A model generated the notes under the pieces. It searched no databases, was not told the origin of the DNA, and saw only the letters and a program-made list of their open reading frames with translations. A program made the position numbers and the translations under genes. DNA of 64,000 bases from [Eubacterium] cellulosolvens LD2006 (GTDB lineage: Bacteria; Bacillota; Clostridia; Lachnospirales; Lachnospiraceae), in the NCBI RefSeq assembly GCF_000621585.1, contig NZ_KK211309.1, forward strand, positions 482,638 to 546,637, written 5' to 3'. Of this stretch, positions 17,771 through 26,689 are shown in pieces; position 1 is the stretch's first letter, and the number at the start of each line of letters is the position of its first letter.

Positions 17771-20146
17771 TTAGCGGAAGGTGACGATGGTTACGCCGGC
17801 GTCGCCTTCGCCGTATTCCGCGAGATGATAATCCGCGATTCTCCGCTGGGTCTTGAGGTACTGGTGAACGCCCTTCCGCAGCGCGCCCGTACCTTTGCCG
17901 TGGATTACCCGCACGCTTGAGAGGTGCGCGAGCACGGCGTCGTCCAGATATTTATCCAGTTCCGCGACTGCTTCGTCGACCGTCTTTCCGAGGAGATTGA
18001 TTTCGCTGGAGACGTTCATGGCTTTGGACATGCGGATCTTTCCGCTTCCGACGTGAGAAGCGGTCTTTGTGATGGGATCCGGTTCGTCGATGATCTCCAG
18101 ATCACTGATATTGACCTTTGAGCGAATGATACCCATGCGCACAAAGAGGTTTCCTCTGGAGTCCGGCTTGGAACTGACGGTACCCTTCAGGTTGAGGCTC
18201 AGGACCTTGACGGCTGTTCCGAGCTGCAGATCCTGCGGCCGTACCTTTTTGCCGGTGCGCTCCGCCGGTTTGACCTGCGCTTTGGAAGCGGTCTTGTCCA
18301 TTTCCTTCCGGAGCTCGTTTCGTTTCCGCTCCATCTCCGCGGAGTTGACGCCGGCCTTTCCGAATTTCCGGAAGTCCTTCATCACCTGATCCGCGTAATT
18401 TTTCGCCTCCTGGAGAACGGTGTTGGCCTGTTCGTTTGCCTTTTCGATAATCTTGTTCTTCTGGGTCTCCAGATTGTGCTCGCGGTTTTTGAGCTCTTTC
18501 TCCAGTTTTTCCAGCTGCTGTTTCTGATATTCAATCGCGCGCTGCTCGTTTTCCTGCGCGATCCGGTTCTGCTCGAGGGAAGTGAGCACGTCCTCGAAGG
18601 ACTCGTCCTGTTCGCTGATCTGTCCCTTCGCGTCATCGATGATGTAGGACGGAAGACCGAGCTTGGATGAAATCGCGAAGGCGTTACTCTTGCCCGGCAC
18701 GCCGATCAGCAGCCGGTAGGTCGGCTGAAGGGTCTCGATGTTGAATTCGCAGCTCGCGTTTTCAACCTTGTCGGTGGACAGAGCGAAAATCTTGAGCTCG
18801 CTGTAATGGGTCGTCGCCATGGTCCGGATTCCCTGACGGTGCAGATGAGAGAGAATGGCGATGGCCAGCGCCGCGCCCTCGGTCGGATCGGTTCCGGCTC
18901 CCAGCTCATCGAAGAGAACCAGAGACTGACGGTCGGCTTTTTCGATGAAGGAGACGATATTTGTCATATGGGAAGAAAACGTACTCAGGGACTGCTCGAT
19001 ACTCTGCTCGTCGCCGATATCGGCATAGACTTCGGTGAAGACGGAGAGCTCCGAGCGGTCAAGGGTCGGAATGTGAAGTCCGGCCTGTCCCATCAGAGTG
19101 AGAAGTCCCACGGTTTTGAGGGAGACCGTCTTACCGCCCGTGTTCGGTCCGGTCACGATCAGAAGATCGAAGCTGTCGCCGAGATGAACGTCGATCGGCA
19201 CAACCTTGTGCTTGTCGATGAGTGGATGTCTCGCCTTGCGGAGGTTAATTCTTCCTTCTGTGTTGAAGATCGGTTCCGTGGCCTTCATATCGAGTGCCAG
19301 ACCACCTCTTGCGAAAATAAAGTCCAGCTCGGCGAGGTTCTGAAGATCATAACGGATGTCCTCGACATTTTCGGCGGCAGAGGCGGAGAGAGAGGCGAGG
19401 ATTGCCTCGATTTCCTTCTGCTCCTTCAGTTCCAGTTCGCGGATGTCGTTGTTCAGTTTGACGACGGACATCGGCTCGATAAAGAGCGTGGCTCCTGTGG
19501 AGGACTGATCGTGGATCATTCCCGGAACCGCGCTTCTGTGTTCCGCTTTGACCGGCACGCAGTACCGGCCGTCGCGCATCGTGATAACGGCGTCCTGCAG
19601 CACGGTTCGAAGGGAACCGTTGATCATACTCTGGAGCTGGGAGTGAATCTTGTCGCCGTTCTGGGCGATCTGACGTCGGATCTGGCGCAGCGTGGAGCTT
19701 GCGTCGTCCGCGATCTCATCCTCGGAGAGAATACAGCGCCGGATCTCGGTGGAGAGCGGCGTGAGAGGATTGAGGAGATCAAAAATCGGATCCAGAGAAT
19801 CCTCTCCGGTGTCCGCGTTGTCGTGACGCCCAAATGCCTTGGCTCTCGCGCAGTTCTCAAGAAGTCCGGCGATGGCGAGAAGTTCAGAGGCGGAAAGCGC
19901 GCTTCCGACTTCGAGACGTTTCAGTGAAGCGCCGATGGGACGGGCGTTTCCGAAGGACGGTGTTCCGTTCCGGAGGATGCGGCCGACGGCGTCCGCGGTC
20001 TGTTTTTGTAATGCGCGGATCTCGGACAGATCACTGAGCGGCAGAAGCTTCTCGCATTTCATCCGACCGAGCACAGATGTGGCGCGACCGGAAAGAGTCT
20101 GTATGATTTTATGAAATTCAAGTGTTCTTAAGGCTTTTTCGTTCAT
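17771..20146 (-). CDS. mutS2: Endonuclease MutS2 / ribosome-rescue factor
   Basis: A 791-residue MutS2 with its core ATPase and C-terminal Smr domain. Walker A is VTGPNTGGKTVSLKTVGLL near residue 330, Walker B is SLVLFDELGAGTDPTEGAAL near 407. A long charged coiled coil (about 515-610) follows, and the Smr domain ends the protein with NLLGKTVDEAVAELDKYLDD and VIHGKGTGALR. MutS2 lacks mismatch-repair domain I. In B. subtilis it acts on collided ribosomes and in others it limits recombination. I prefer ATG 20146 (MNEKALRT) to an in-frame GTG nine bases upstream. Confidence 0.95.
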   Translation of the reverse strand: MNEKALRTLEFHKIIQTLSGRATSVLGRMKCEKLLPLSDLSEIRALQKQTADAVGRILRNGTPSFGNARPIGASLKRLEVGSALSASELLAIAGLLENCARAKAFGRHDNADTGEDSLDPIFDLLNPLTPLSTEIRRCILSEDEIADDASSTLRQIRRQIAQNGDKIHSQLQSMINGSLRTVLQDAVITMRDGRYCVPVKAEHRSAVPGMIHDQSSTGATLFIEPMSVVKLNNDIRELELKEQKEIEAILASLSASAAENVEDIRYDLQNLAELDFIFARGGLALDMKATEPIFNTEGRINLRKARHPLIDKHKVVPIDVHLGDSFDLLIVTGPNTGGKTVSLKTVGLLTLMGQAGLHIPTLDRSELSVFTEVYADIGDEQSIEQSLSTFSSHMTNIVSFIEKADRQSLVLFDELGAGTDPTEGAALAIAILSHLHRQGIRTMATTHYSELKIFALSTDKVENASCEFNIETLQPTYRLLIGVPGKSNAFAISSKLGLPSYIIDDAKGQISEQDESFEDVLTSLEQNRIAQENEQRAIEYQKQQLEKLEKELKNREHNLETQKNKIIEKANEQANTVLQEAKNYADQVMKDFRKFGKAGVNSAEMERKRNELRKEMDKTASKAQVKPAERTGKKVRPQDLQLGTAVKVLSLNLKGTVSSKPDSRGNLFVRMGIIRSKVNISDLEIIDEPDPITKTASHVGSGKIRMSKAMNVSSEINLLGKTVDEAVAELDKYLDDAVLAHLSSVRVIHGKGTGALRKGVHQYLKTQRRIADYHLAEYGEGDAGVTIVTFR

Positions 20147-20329
20147 GGATATCACTTTCTTTTTTCTTATAATTAAACGTTTATATTTTACCTTAAATCC
20201 CGAAACTGGAAAAGAGCAAATCCGAAAAATGCTAACCTCACATTCATAAATTGTTCATATTCGTTTGCTATATTACAAACATTAAGGTTTTGGATCATAC
20301 CATACGGAAAACGATGGAGAATTCGAAGT

Positions 20330-21715
20330 ATGAGCGATGAAAACGTGGAAAAGGAGTCGGATGAACTCCTGCATGTTGATAGACACGAAAAAGAATCCTA
20401 CCAGTTCATGGATCAGGTCATCAAGAAGAGACCCTTTGACTGGAAGAAGCCGGTGATCCGACTGTTCTGGATTGTTTTTTCGGGTGTCGCGATCGGAGTG
20501 ATCGCGGCTGTTGTTTTTCTGACGGTTTTGCCGTCTGTGAGAAAAACGCTCGGGATCCCGGACGAAAAGACGAGGATCACGATACCGGCCGACAAAGGCC
20601 CGGCGGACGCCTCGGTCAACGGTTCATCCGTGACTGCGGAGAGCGTGGTGAGCGGAAGCTCAACTGAGGAAAAAGAGGCGCCGACGCCGACAGCTCTTCC
20701 GGTTGTCAATCCCGGAATTGCGGCGAACCCGCAGACACAGTCCGGACTGACGGTTCAGCAGTATAAAAAGCTCTACCAGGATATGCTGAAGACGGCAGAC
20801 GCGCCGAAGCATTCGCTGGTACAGGTGATCGGTATTTCGAATGAGATGGATTATTTCAATCAGAACTATGAGGACCGGAAGCAGGTCTCCGGTTTCATGG
20901 TGGCGGAGAATGACAGAGATCTCTTCGTTGTGACGGAGTACAGAGCGGTCGACAATGTGCAGAGAATACAGGTCGTTTTCGGTGACAACAGCATGGCGGA
21001 CGCCACCGTGCAGAAGGCGGATGAAAATTCCGGGCTGGCGGTGATCAAGGTTCCGCTGGAATCCGTGCTCCCGTCGACCAAGGCTGCTTTTGTGATCGCG
21101 ACGCTCGGAAATTCCTACTACACCACGACCGGCGACCCGGTTCTTGCCCTCGGAAATCCGATGGGCTACAGCGACGCCGTCTTCTTCGGCGTCGTCACCT
21201 CGATTACAAACAAGACATCGATGTATGATCACGAGTACTCGCTTCTCACGACGGATATTGAGGGAAGCACCACGGGCAGCGGTGTTCTGGTTAATCTGAA
21301 CGGGGAGATTATCGGCGTGATTACGCAGGGACTGCATCAGGAAGGCGGCTCGACAATCACCGCGATTTCCATCTCAGAGATCAAGTCTTTGATCCAGTCG
21401 CTGTCCAACAACGAAACAGTTTCTTACATCGGCATGAAAGGACGTGCCGTTACCGAGGATATATCGGCCAGAACGGGAATACCGCTCGGACTTCTTGCCA
21501 CGGACATTGCGCAGGATTCTCCGGCCATGCTTGCCGGCATCAAGGAATACGATGTCATTCAGGAAATCGCCGGGAAAGAGATCCGGGACATGAATGATCT
21601 CTCGACTATCGTCGGTGATCTGAAGGGCGGCGATGTCGTCACCGTAAAGGCCATGCGCAAGGGCGCTTCCGGCTACGCGGACATCCATTTTACCGTGACA
21701 CTCAGCGCGAAGTAA
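20330..21715 (+). CDS. HtrA/DegP-like PDZ protein with degenerate catalytic triad
   Basis: The 461-residue protein has a cytoplasmic N-terminus, one membrane segment (about residues 43-66), a Ser/Thr/Pro-rich linker, a trypsin-like domain (about 155-350) and a PDZ domain (about 365-458). The overall pattern is HtrA: LALGNPMG, TTDIEG and VLVNLNGEIIGVIT. Each catalytic position appears changed: the His site reads VVTEYRAV (Arg205), the Asp site DENSGLAVIK (Gly235), and the Ser site TTGSGVLVN (Gly316, with Ser shifted by one). It is therefore probably not an active protease and may be a scaffold or sensor at the cell surface. Diverges from mutS2. Confidence 0.85.
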   Translation: MSDENVEKESDELLHVDRHEKESYQFMDQVIKKRPFDWKKPVIRLFWIVFSGVAIGVIAAVVFLTVLPSVRKTLGIPDEKTRITIPADKGPADASVNGSSVTAESVVSGSSTEEKEAPTPTALPVVNPGIAANPQTQSGLTVQQYKKLYQDMLKTADAPKHSLVQVIGISNEMDYFNQNYEDRKQVSGFMVAENDRDLFVVTEYRAVDNVQRIQVVFGDNSMADATVQKADENSGLAVIKVPLESVLPSTKAAFVIATLGNSYYTTTGDPVLALGNPMGYSDAVFFGVVTSITNKTSMYDHEYSLLTTDIEGSTTGSGVLVNLNGEIIGVITQGLHQEGGSTITAISISEIKSLIQSLSNNETVSYIGMKGRAVTEDISARTGIPLGLLATDIAQDSPAMLAGIKEYDVIQEIAGKEIRDMNDLSTIVGDLKGGDVVTVKAMRKGASGYADIHFTVTLSAK

Positions 21716-21816
21716 GAGGTTCGCCGGCATCGCCTTGCGGGCTTTCGATGATTGACTTTCCTTCGTTTCAATGGTAAAACGTAAGAGCTGAGTTTTAAGA
21801 ATCAGAAAGGAACAAC

Positions 21817-22782
21817 ATGCTTTTTATACAGGAATTAAATGAAGGAATGAAAATCGGCGGCATATATCTCGTGAAATCCAAATCCGCCGCAACAACGAAG
21901 AATGGTAAGTCCTACGAGAATGTAATCCTCATGGACAGAACGGGCACGGTGGACTGCAAGATCTGGGAGCCGGATTCCCCCGGCATTGACGACTTTGACG
22001 CCCTGGATTATGTGGACATCGTCGGCGATGTGTCCCGCTATAACGGATCGCTTCAGGTATCTCTGAAGAGGGTTCGCGTCGCGAGAGAAGGAGAGTACAA
22101 TTCGGCAGACTATCTTCCGACAACGGACAAGAACATCGATGAGATGTACAAAGTCCTGCTTGGTTTTATCGATAAAGTAGAGAACAAGTATCTCAATGCG
22201 CTGCTCAGGCGTTTTCTGGTGGAAGATGAGGAACTGGTCAAACGGTTCAGGAGCGCATCCGCGGCAAAGACGATTCACCACGCGTTTGTCGGAGGACTTC
22301 TGCAGCACACTGTCTACGTGACAAATCTCTGCTATTATTTTTCCAGAACGTATCCGATTCTCAATCGGGATCTGCTGCTGACCGCGGCCATTCTGCACGA
22401 TATCGGAAAGACAGCCGAGATCTCCGCGTTTCCGCAGAACGATTATACGGATGACGGCCAGCTTCTTGGCCATATCATGATCGGAGCGGAGATGATTCAC
22501 GACGCGGCGAAAGAGATCGAAGGCTTCCCTGCAAAGCTGGAGTCGGATCTGAAACACTGTATTCTCGCGCACCACGGAGAATATGAATACGGTTCCCCGA
22601 AAAAACCTGCGCTTGCGGAGGCGATGGCGCTTAACCTCGCGGACAACGCGGACGCGAGACTGGAGACGCTCTCTGAGATCTTCAAGGCAAATGCGCAGAG
22701 ACCGATGGATGAGTGGCTTGGTTTCAATCGTATCTTTGAGTCGAATATCAGACGAACAGGGAATATAGATGAGCTCAAATAA
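21817..22782 (+). CDS. yhaM: 3'-5' exoribonuclease YhaM family
   Basis: The 321-residue protein joins an OB-fold nucleic-acid-binding domain (about residues 10-90, VDCKIWEPDS and VDIVGDVSRYNGSLQVS) to an HD phosphohydrolase domain with metal ligands in HHAFVGGLLQHTVYV (about 153) and TAAILHDIGKTAEIS (about 189), plus LKHCILAHHGEYEYGSP (about 246). YhaM shortens RNA and single-stranded DNA from the 3' end. It overlaps the downstream rlmD by 14 bases, so the two are probably co-translated. RBS: AAAGGAAC. Confidence 0.9.
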   Translation: MLFIQELNEGMKIGGIYLVKSKSAATTKNGKSYENVILMDRTGTVDCKIWEPDSPGIDDFDALDYVDIVGDVSRYNGSLQVSLKRVRVAREGEYNSADYLPTTDKNIDEMYKVLLGFIDKVENKYLNALLRRFLVEDEELVKRFRSASAAKTIHHAFVGGLLQHTVYVTNLCYYFSRTYPILNRDLLLTAAILHDIGKTAEISAFPQNDYTDDGQLLGHIMIGAEMIHDAAKEIEGFPAKLESDLKHCILAHHGEYEYGSPKKPALAEAMALNLADNADARLETLSEIFKANAQRPMDEWLGFNRIFESNIRRTGNIDELK

Positions 22783-24286
22783 ACTCTCAAATAATCAGAA
22801 AAACTGGAAAAAGAATGATACTGTATCCATCCGAATCACCGATGTCGGCCAGAATGGCGAGGGCATCGGTAGAACTGAGGATGGATATACTCTTTTTACA
22901 AAAAATACCGTGCCCGGGGATCTTGCGGAGATCCGGATCATCAAGACGCAGAAGACCTATGGATTCGGAAGACTGATGCGTCTGATCGAGCCGTCGAAGG
23001 ACAGGACGGAACCGTTCTGCCCGATCGCCGGAAAGTGCGGCGGCTGCCAGCTGCAGCACATGACCTATGAGGCGGAGCTGCGTCTCAAGGAGAATAAGGT
23101 TCGAAACGATCTGGAGCGGATTGGCGGGATTCTGACAGAACGGAAGACGATAGCCGCTGTCGGTCAGGAGAATACTCATGTGCCGGCGGAGCTGCGCGAA
23201 GCGGGTGCGGATGGCGACTCAAAGCGGCGCGAGGGAGCCGCTGTGATGATGGAGCCGATCGTCGGTATGGACAGGAGCATTCGCTACAGAAACAAGGCGC
23301 AGTTCCCGATCGGAGCAGATGAGAACGGAAATCCCATCGCCGGTTTTTATGCGGGGCACTCTCACAGAATCATTCCCTGTGAAGACTGTATGCTGGGCGT
23401 GGAGGAGAACCGGATCATTCTGTCTGCCGTGCTGGAGTGGATGAAAGAGCAGGGCGTTCCGGCGTACAACGAAGAGACGGGAAAAGGAGTCGTGCGGCAC
23501 GTACTGATCCGCAAGGGTTTCGCCACCGGCGAGATCATCGTCTGCCTGATCCTCAACGCGCGGGAGCTTTTGCACAAAGAAGCGCTGATCGGGAAACTGT
23601 CAGCGGTGAAAGGCGTTGTCGGCATCACGATCAGCTCTAATACGAAGAAGACAAATGTCATCATGAACGCGCCGGTTCGGACCGTCTGGGGCGCCGGGGA
23701 GATCGTCGACATCCTGAGCTCTGAGAACTTTGACATACATGTCCGTTATCGGATTTCGCCCGCATCCTTCTACCAGGTAAACCCCGTGCAGACGGAGAAA
23801 ATCTATCAGAAAGTGCTGGAACTTGCGGACCTCTCCGGAAACGAGACCGTCATGGATCTCTACTGCGGAATCGGAACGATCTCGTTGTTCCTCGCGGCAA
23901 AAGCGGCGAAGGTCATCGGCGTGGAAATCGTACCCGAGGCCATTGAGGATGCGAAGAAGAACGCGGCCATGAATGAAATCGGAAATGCCGATTTTTACGT
24001 CGGAAAGGCGGAAGAAGTCGTACCCGACCTCTACGCAAAAGGGGCGAAGGCAGATGTCGTTGTCGTGGATCCTCCCCGCAAAGGCTGCAATGAGAAACTG
24101 CTCGACACGATCCTGAAGATGGATCCGGAGCGGATTGTCTACGTCAGCTGTGATCCGGCAACCCTCGCCAGAGACCTGAAATTCCTGACGGCAAACGGAT
24201 ATGAGTTAACATTTGTACAGCCGTACGATCAGTTCTGTCATACGGTTCATATTGAGACGGTAGTTTTGCTGACAAGAAATACATAA
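22769..24286 (+). CDS. rlmD: 23S rRNA (uracil(1939)-C5)-methyltransferase RlmD
   Basis: The 505-residue protein has the full RlmD plan: an N-terminal TRAM domain (about 12-70, DVGQNGEGIGRTEDGYTLF), the Fe-S motif CGGCQLQHMTYEAE near residue 90, an inserted loop near 130-150, the SAM motif MDLYCGIGTISLF near 371, DPPRKGCNEKLLD near 433, and the catalytic Cys in VYVSCDPATLARDL near 457. It ends HTVHIETVVLLTRNT. The last codons repeat in imperfect form at 35032 and 41172, so this gene appears to be the insertion target of the accessory region and its tail was supplied by the inserted DNA. Confidence 0.93.
   Translation: MSSNKLSNNQKNWKKNDTVSIRITDVGQNGEGIGRTEDGYTLFTKNTVPGDLAEIRIIKTQKTYGFGRLMRLIEPSKDRTEPFCPIAGKCGGCQLQHMTYEAELRLKENKVRNDLERIGGILTERKTIAAVGQENTHVPAELREAGADGDSKRREGAAVMMEPIVGMDRSIRYRNKAQFPIGADENGNPIAGFYAGHSHRIIPCEDCMLGVEENRIILSAVLEWMKEQGVPAYNEETGKGVVRHVLIRKGFATGEIIVCLILNARELLHKEALIGKLSAVKGVVGITISSNTKKTNVIMNAPVRTVWGAGEIVDILSSENFDIHVRYRISPASFYQVNPVQTEKIYQKVLELADLSGNETVMDLYCGIGTISLFLAAKAAKVIGVEIVPEAIEDAKKNAAMNEIGNADFYVGKAEEVVPDLYAKGAKADVVVVDPPRKGCNEKLLDTILKMDPERIVYVSCDPATLARDLKFLTANGYELTFVQPYDQFCHTVHIETVVLLTRNT
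24248..24274 (+). other. Probable left attachment site in the 3' end of rlmD
   Basis: The codons CAT ATT GAG ACG GTA GTT TTG CTG (H-I-E-T-V-V-L-L) match the segments at 35032 (CAT GTG GAG ACT GTA GTG TTA CTG) and 41172 (CAC GTC GAG ACG GTG GTC TGT CTG). The strictly shared core is GAGAC. The position at the end of rlmD and the accessory genes that follow fit integration by a serine recombinase; this is inference. Confidence 0.6.
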
Positions 24287-24390
24287 CAGGAGGCTGAAAA
24301 AGCCTTGTTTTAAGGGATTTCCACGATTCGCGGTCATCAATGACCCGGGGTTGCAGAAATCCTTTTTTCTGTTCGCGGATACTTATCGGG

Positions 24391-24480
24391 ATCGTGATTT
24401 GCTGAGGGTTGTGGCTATACTTTTGCTTTTCGGTAGGTTGTGGACACGATTTTGCTTTTTGGTAGGTCGTGGACATGATT
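24391..24480 (+). repeat. 29-bp imperfect tandem repeats
   Basis: Units beginning GTGG at 24411, 24440 and 24469 have a period of 29 and share GATTTTGCTTTTTGGTAGGT; a degenerate earlier unit starts near 24391. The 353-bp interval from rlmD to the methyltransferase gene holds this array, remnants of the junction and a probable -10 box (TATAAT 24588-24593), and no gene I can support. The array has no unique spacers, so it is not a CRISPR. Confidence 0.7.
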
Positions 24481-24639
24481 TTATTGACTTGGAATAGACG
24501 AGATTTTTAGAAAATGGAATAGTCCGATAGCACGATCGATAATTGCGAGAACACAGAAAATTGAGTGACATCAGGAGACTTGCGGGGTATAATGTTCGAT
24601 AGAATAGAGTTGCCAGAGAGAGCGCACGAGAAAAGAGTA

Positions 24640-26688
24640 ATGAATTCGATGATCTCGATAGAAATAAATACGAATGATTGGCCCATACGGGATGTTCTTT
24701 CTTTGCTACTTATGGATCGAAGCGCAAAGAAGAACATTATCTTCGCTACCGACAGCTATGCATATCGTGGTGACGGCTACGGAGCGAAGAATCAAATTAC
24801 AGAATATGTGTTGAGTACTGCTGGGCGCTGCATCATACAGCCACGAGTTCTGAAGGACGCGGAAGAGCAGCTTCTTCGCACGCGAAAGAAAGCGGAAGTA
24901 TTCACACCCGCGTGGGTGTGCTGTCTGATGAACAACTGTGCTGATGAAGAGTGGTTCGGCAGGTCGGATGTGTTCGGTCAGTTGAAGAATCAGGAGTGGA
25001 CACTCACGGAAAGCCCGATACAGATGCCGAAACGGAAACGATGGCAGGCCTATGTGGACTCCCGCCGCTTGGAGATCACCTGCGGAGAAGCCCCTTACCT
25101 TGTCAGCCGGTACGACATGGCGACAGGTGAGATTATCCCGATCAAGGATCGGATCGGCATTCTGGACCGGAAGCTGCGGATCGTTAACGAGAACGCTGCT
25201 ACGGAGGAGGAATGGCTGAAGTGGACGCTGAGAGCATTCCAGGCTGTATACGGCTACGAGTACCAGGGAGATAACCTGCTGGTAGCACGGATAAATCTAC
25301 TGCTCACATACATCGACTACCTGCAGGAGCGCTGGGACCGCAAGCCTACGAAGAAGGAATTGGAAGAGGTCGCCAAGGTCATCAGTTGGAACCTCTGGCA
25401 GATGGATGGCTTGAAAGGGTCTATCCCGCTGGGAGCCCTGTACGAGCAGTACCACCAGTTGACCATCTTCGATATCTTCAGGATGGATAATAGTGTCGGA
25501 GAGGACGAGCCGGAAGAATATATCCCCTGCCGTGTTTTTGATTGGCGGGGTCAGAACAAGAGCATTGATTTCAATGCGTTTCGGGAAAGGAGAAACGGCA
25601 GCATGAAGTTCGATTTTATTATAGGAAATCCGCCCTATCAGGAAGAGCAGGCTTCAGATAATGCGGATGGCTCTCTGAAGAATTATGCTCCTCCGATCTA
25701 TGACAAATTCATGGATGAGGCTTATAAGGTTTCAGACAGAGTTGAATTGATCCACCCTGCACGCTTTTTGTTTAACGCTGGCTCAACCCCGAAAGCATGG
25801 AATGAGAAGATGCTAAAAGATGAGCACTTTAAAGTGCTCCACTATGAGGAGGACGGCCACAAGGTGTTTCCTACGCTATCGACTCCTCTTAGAGGCGGTG
25901 TTGCTATTACATATCGGGATGCCGGTAAAGTTTTTGGCGCAATACAAGCCTTTACAAAGTATCCCGAGGTGAACGACATCCTTCACAAGGTAATTTATGA
26001 CAGCTCGTTCAAAACGTTGATGGACATTGTTTATTCGAGAACGTCTTATCGTCTTACCGAAGTGATGCATGCGGATCATCCAGAAGCACGGTATAAAGAG
26101 GACAAAAACGGGAAAAATATAGGCCTTTTGAGTAAAGGGCATGATTATGACATGTCCTCGAATATCATGGGGTTAATTCCTGCTATCTTCCATGATCAGA
26201 AACCAAATGATGGGCGGGATTACATTCAAATTCTTGGAAGAGTGAATAACAGGCGTATCTATAAGTACATCAGACGAGACTATGTAAAGGATGTTGATAA
26301 CCTGGATTATTATAAAGTGTATGTCGCTCAGGCCAATGGAAGCGGTGAGTTTGGAGAAACAATGAGCGAGCCTGTAGTTGAGGGGCCTGGTGTTGGCTCA
26401 ACGGAAACATTCCTCAGCATAGGAAAGTTCGAGACAGAACATGAAGCACATGCTGTCGAGAAATATATCAAGACCAAATTTGCCAGAGCTCTGCTCAGTG
26501 TATTAAAAGTCACACAGAATGGAAACAAACCTGTTTGGAAAATGATACCGTTACAAGACTTCACAGCTGCTTCAGATATTGACTGGTCTCAGAGTGTCGC
26601 CGGGATCGACCGTCAGCTGTACGCCAAGTACGGCCTCTCCGATGAAGAGATCACCTTCATCGAGACACATGTAAAGGAGATGGAGTGA
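24640..26688 (+). CDS. Eco57I-type N6-adenine DNA methyltransferase (restriction-like system)
   Basis: About 682 residues. Class I N6-adenine methyltransferase motifs are seen in order: motif X RKKAEVFTPAWV, an atypical motif I in LEITCGEAPYLVSRYD, motif II-like GYEYQGDNLLVARINLLL, and catalytic motif IV FIIGNPPYQEEQ. A long C-terminal part (about residues 320-682) with RVELIHPARFLF probably recognises DNA. It should methylate adenine with SAM. The downstream gene begins one base after its stop, so the two act as a unit. The start is unsure: ATG 24565, 24592, 24640 and 24649 are in frame, and a possible -10 box at 24588 favours the later ones. Confidence 0.82.
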   Translation: MNSMISIEINTNDWPIRDVLSLLLMDRSAKKNIIFATDSYAYRGDGYGAKNQITEYVLSTAGRCIIQPRVLKDAEEQLLRTRKKAEVFTPAWVCCLMNNCADEEWFGRSDVFGQLKNQEWTLTESPIQMPKRKRWQAYVDSRRLEITCGEAPYLVSRYDMATGEIIPIKDRIGILDRKLRIVNENAATEEEWLKWTLRAFQAVYGYEYQGDNLLVARINLLLTYIDYLQERWDRKPTKKELEEVAKVISWNLWQMDGLKGSIPLGALYEQYHQLTIFDIFRMDNSVGEDEPEEYIPCRVFDWRGQNKSIDFNAFRERRNGSMKFDFIIGNPPYQEEQASDNADGSLKNYAPPIYDKFMDEAYKVSDRVELIHPARFLFNAGSTPKAWNEKMLKDEHFKVLHYEEDGHKVFPTLSTPLRGGVAITYRDAGKVFGAIQAFTKYPEVNDILHKVIYDSSFKTLMDIVYSRTSYRLTEVMHADHPEARYKEDKNGKNIGLLSKGHDYDMSSNIMGLIPAIFHDQKPNDGRDYIQILGRVNNRRIYKYIRRDYVKDVDNLDYYKVYVAQANGSGEFGETMSEPVVEGPGVGSTETFLSIGKFETEHEAHAVEKYIKTKFARALLSVLKVTQNGNKPVWKMIPLQDFTAASDIDWSQSVAGIDRQLYAKYGLSDEEITFIETHVKEME

Positions 26689-26689
26689 T

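Noticed and set aside
24391..24480. A short CRISPR array
   Set aside because: The 29-bp units are contiguous with no unique spacers and no cas genes are near.
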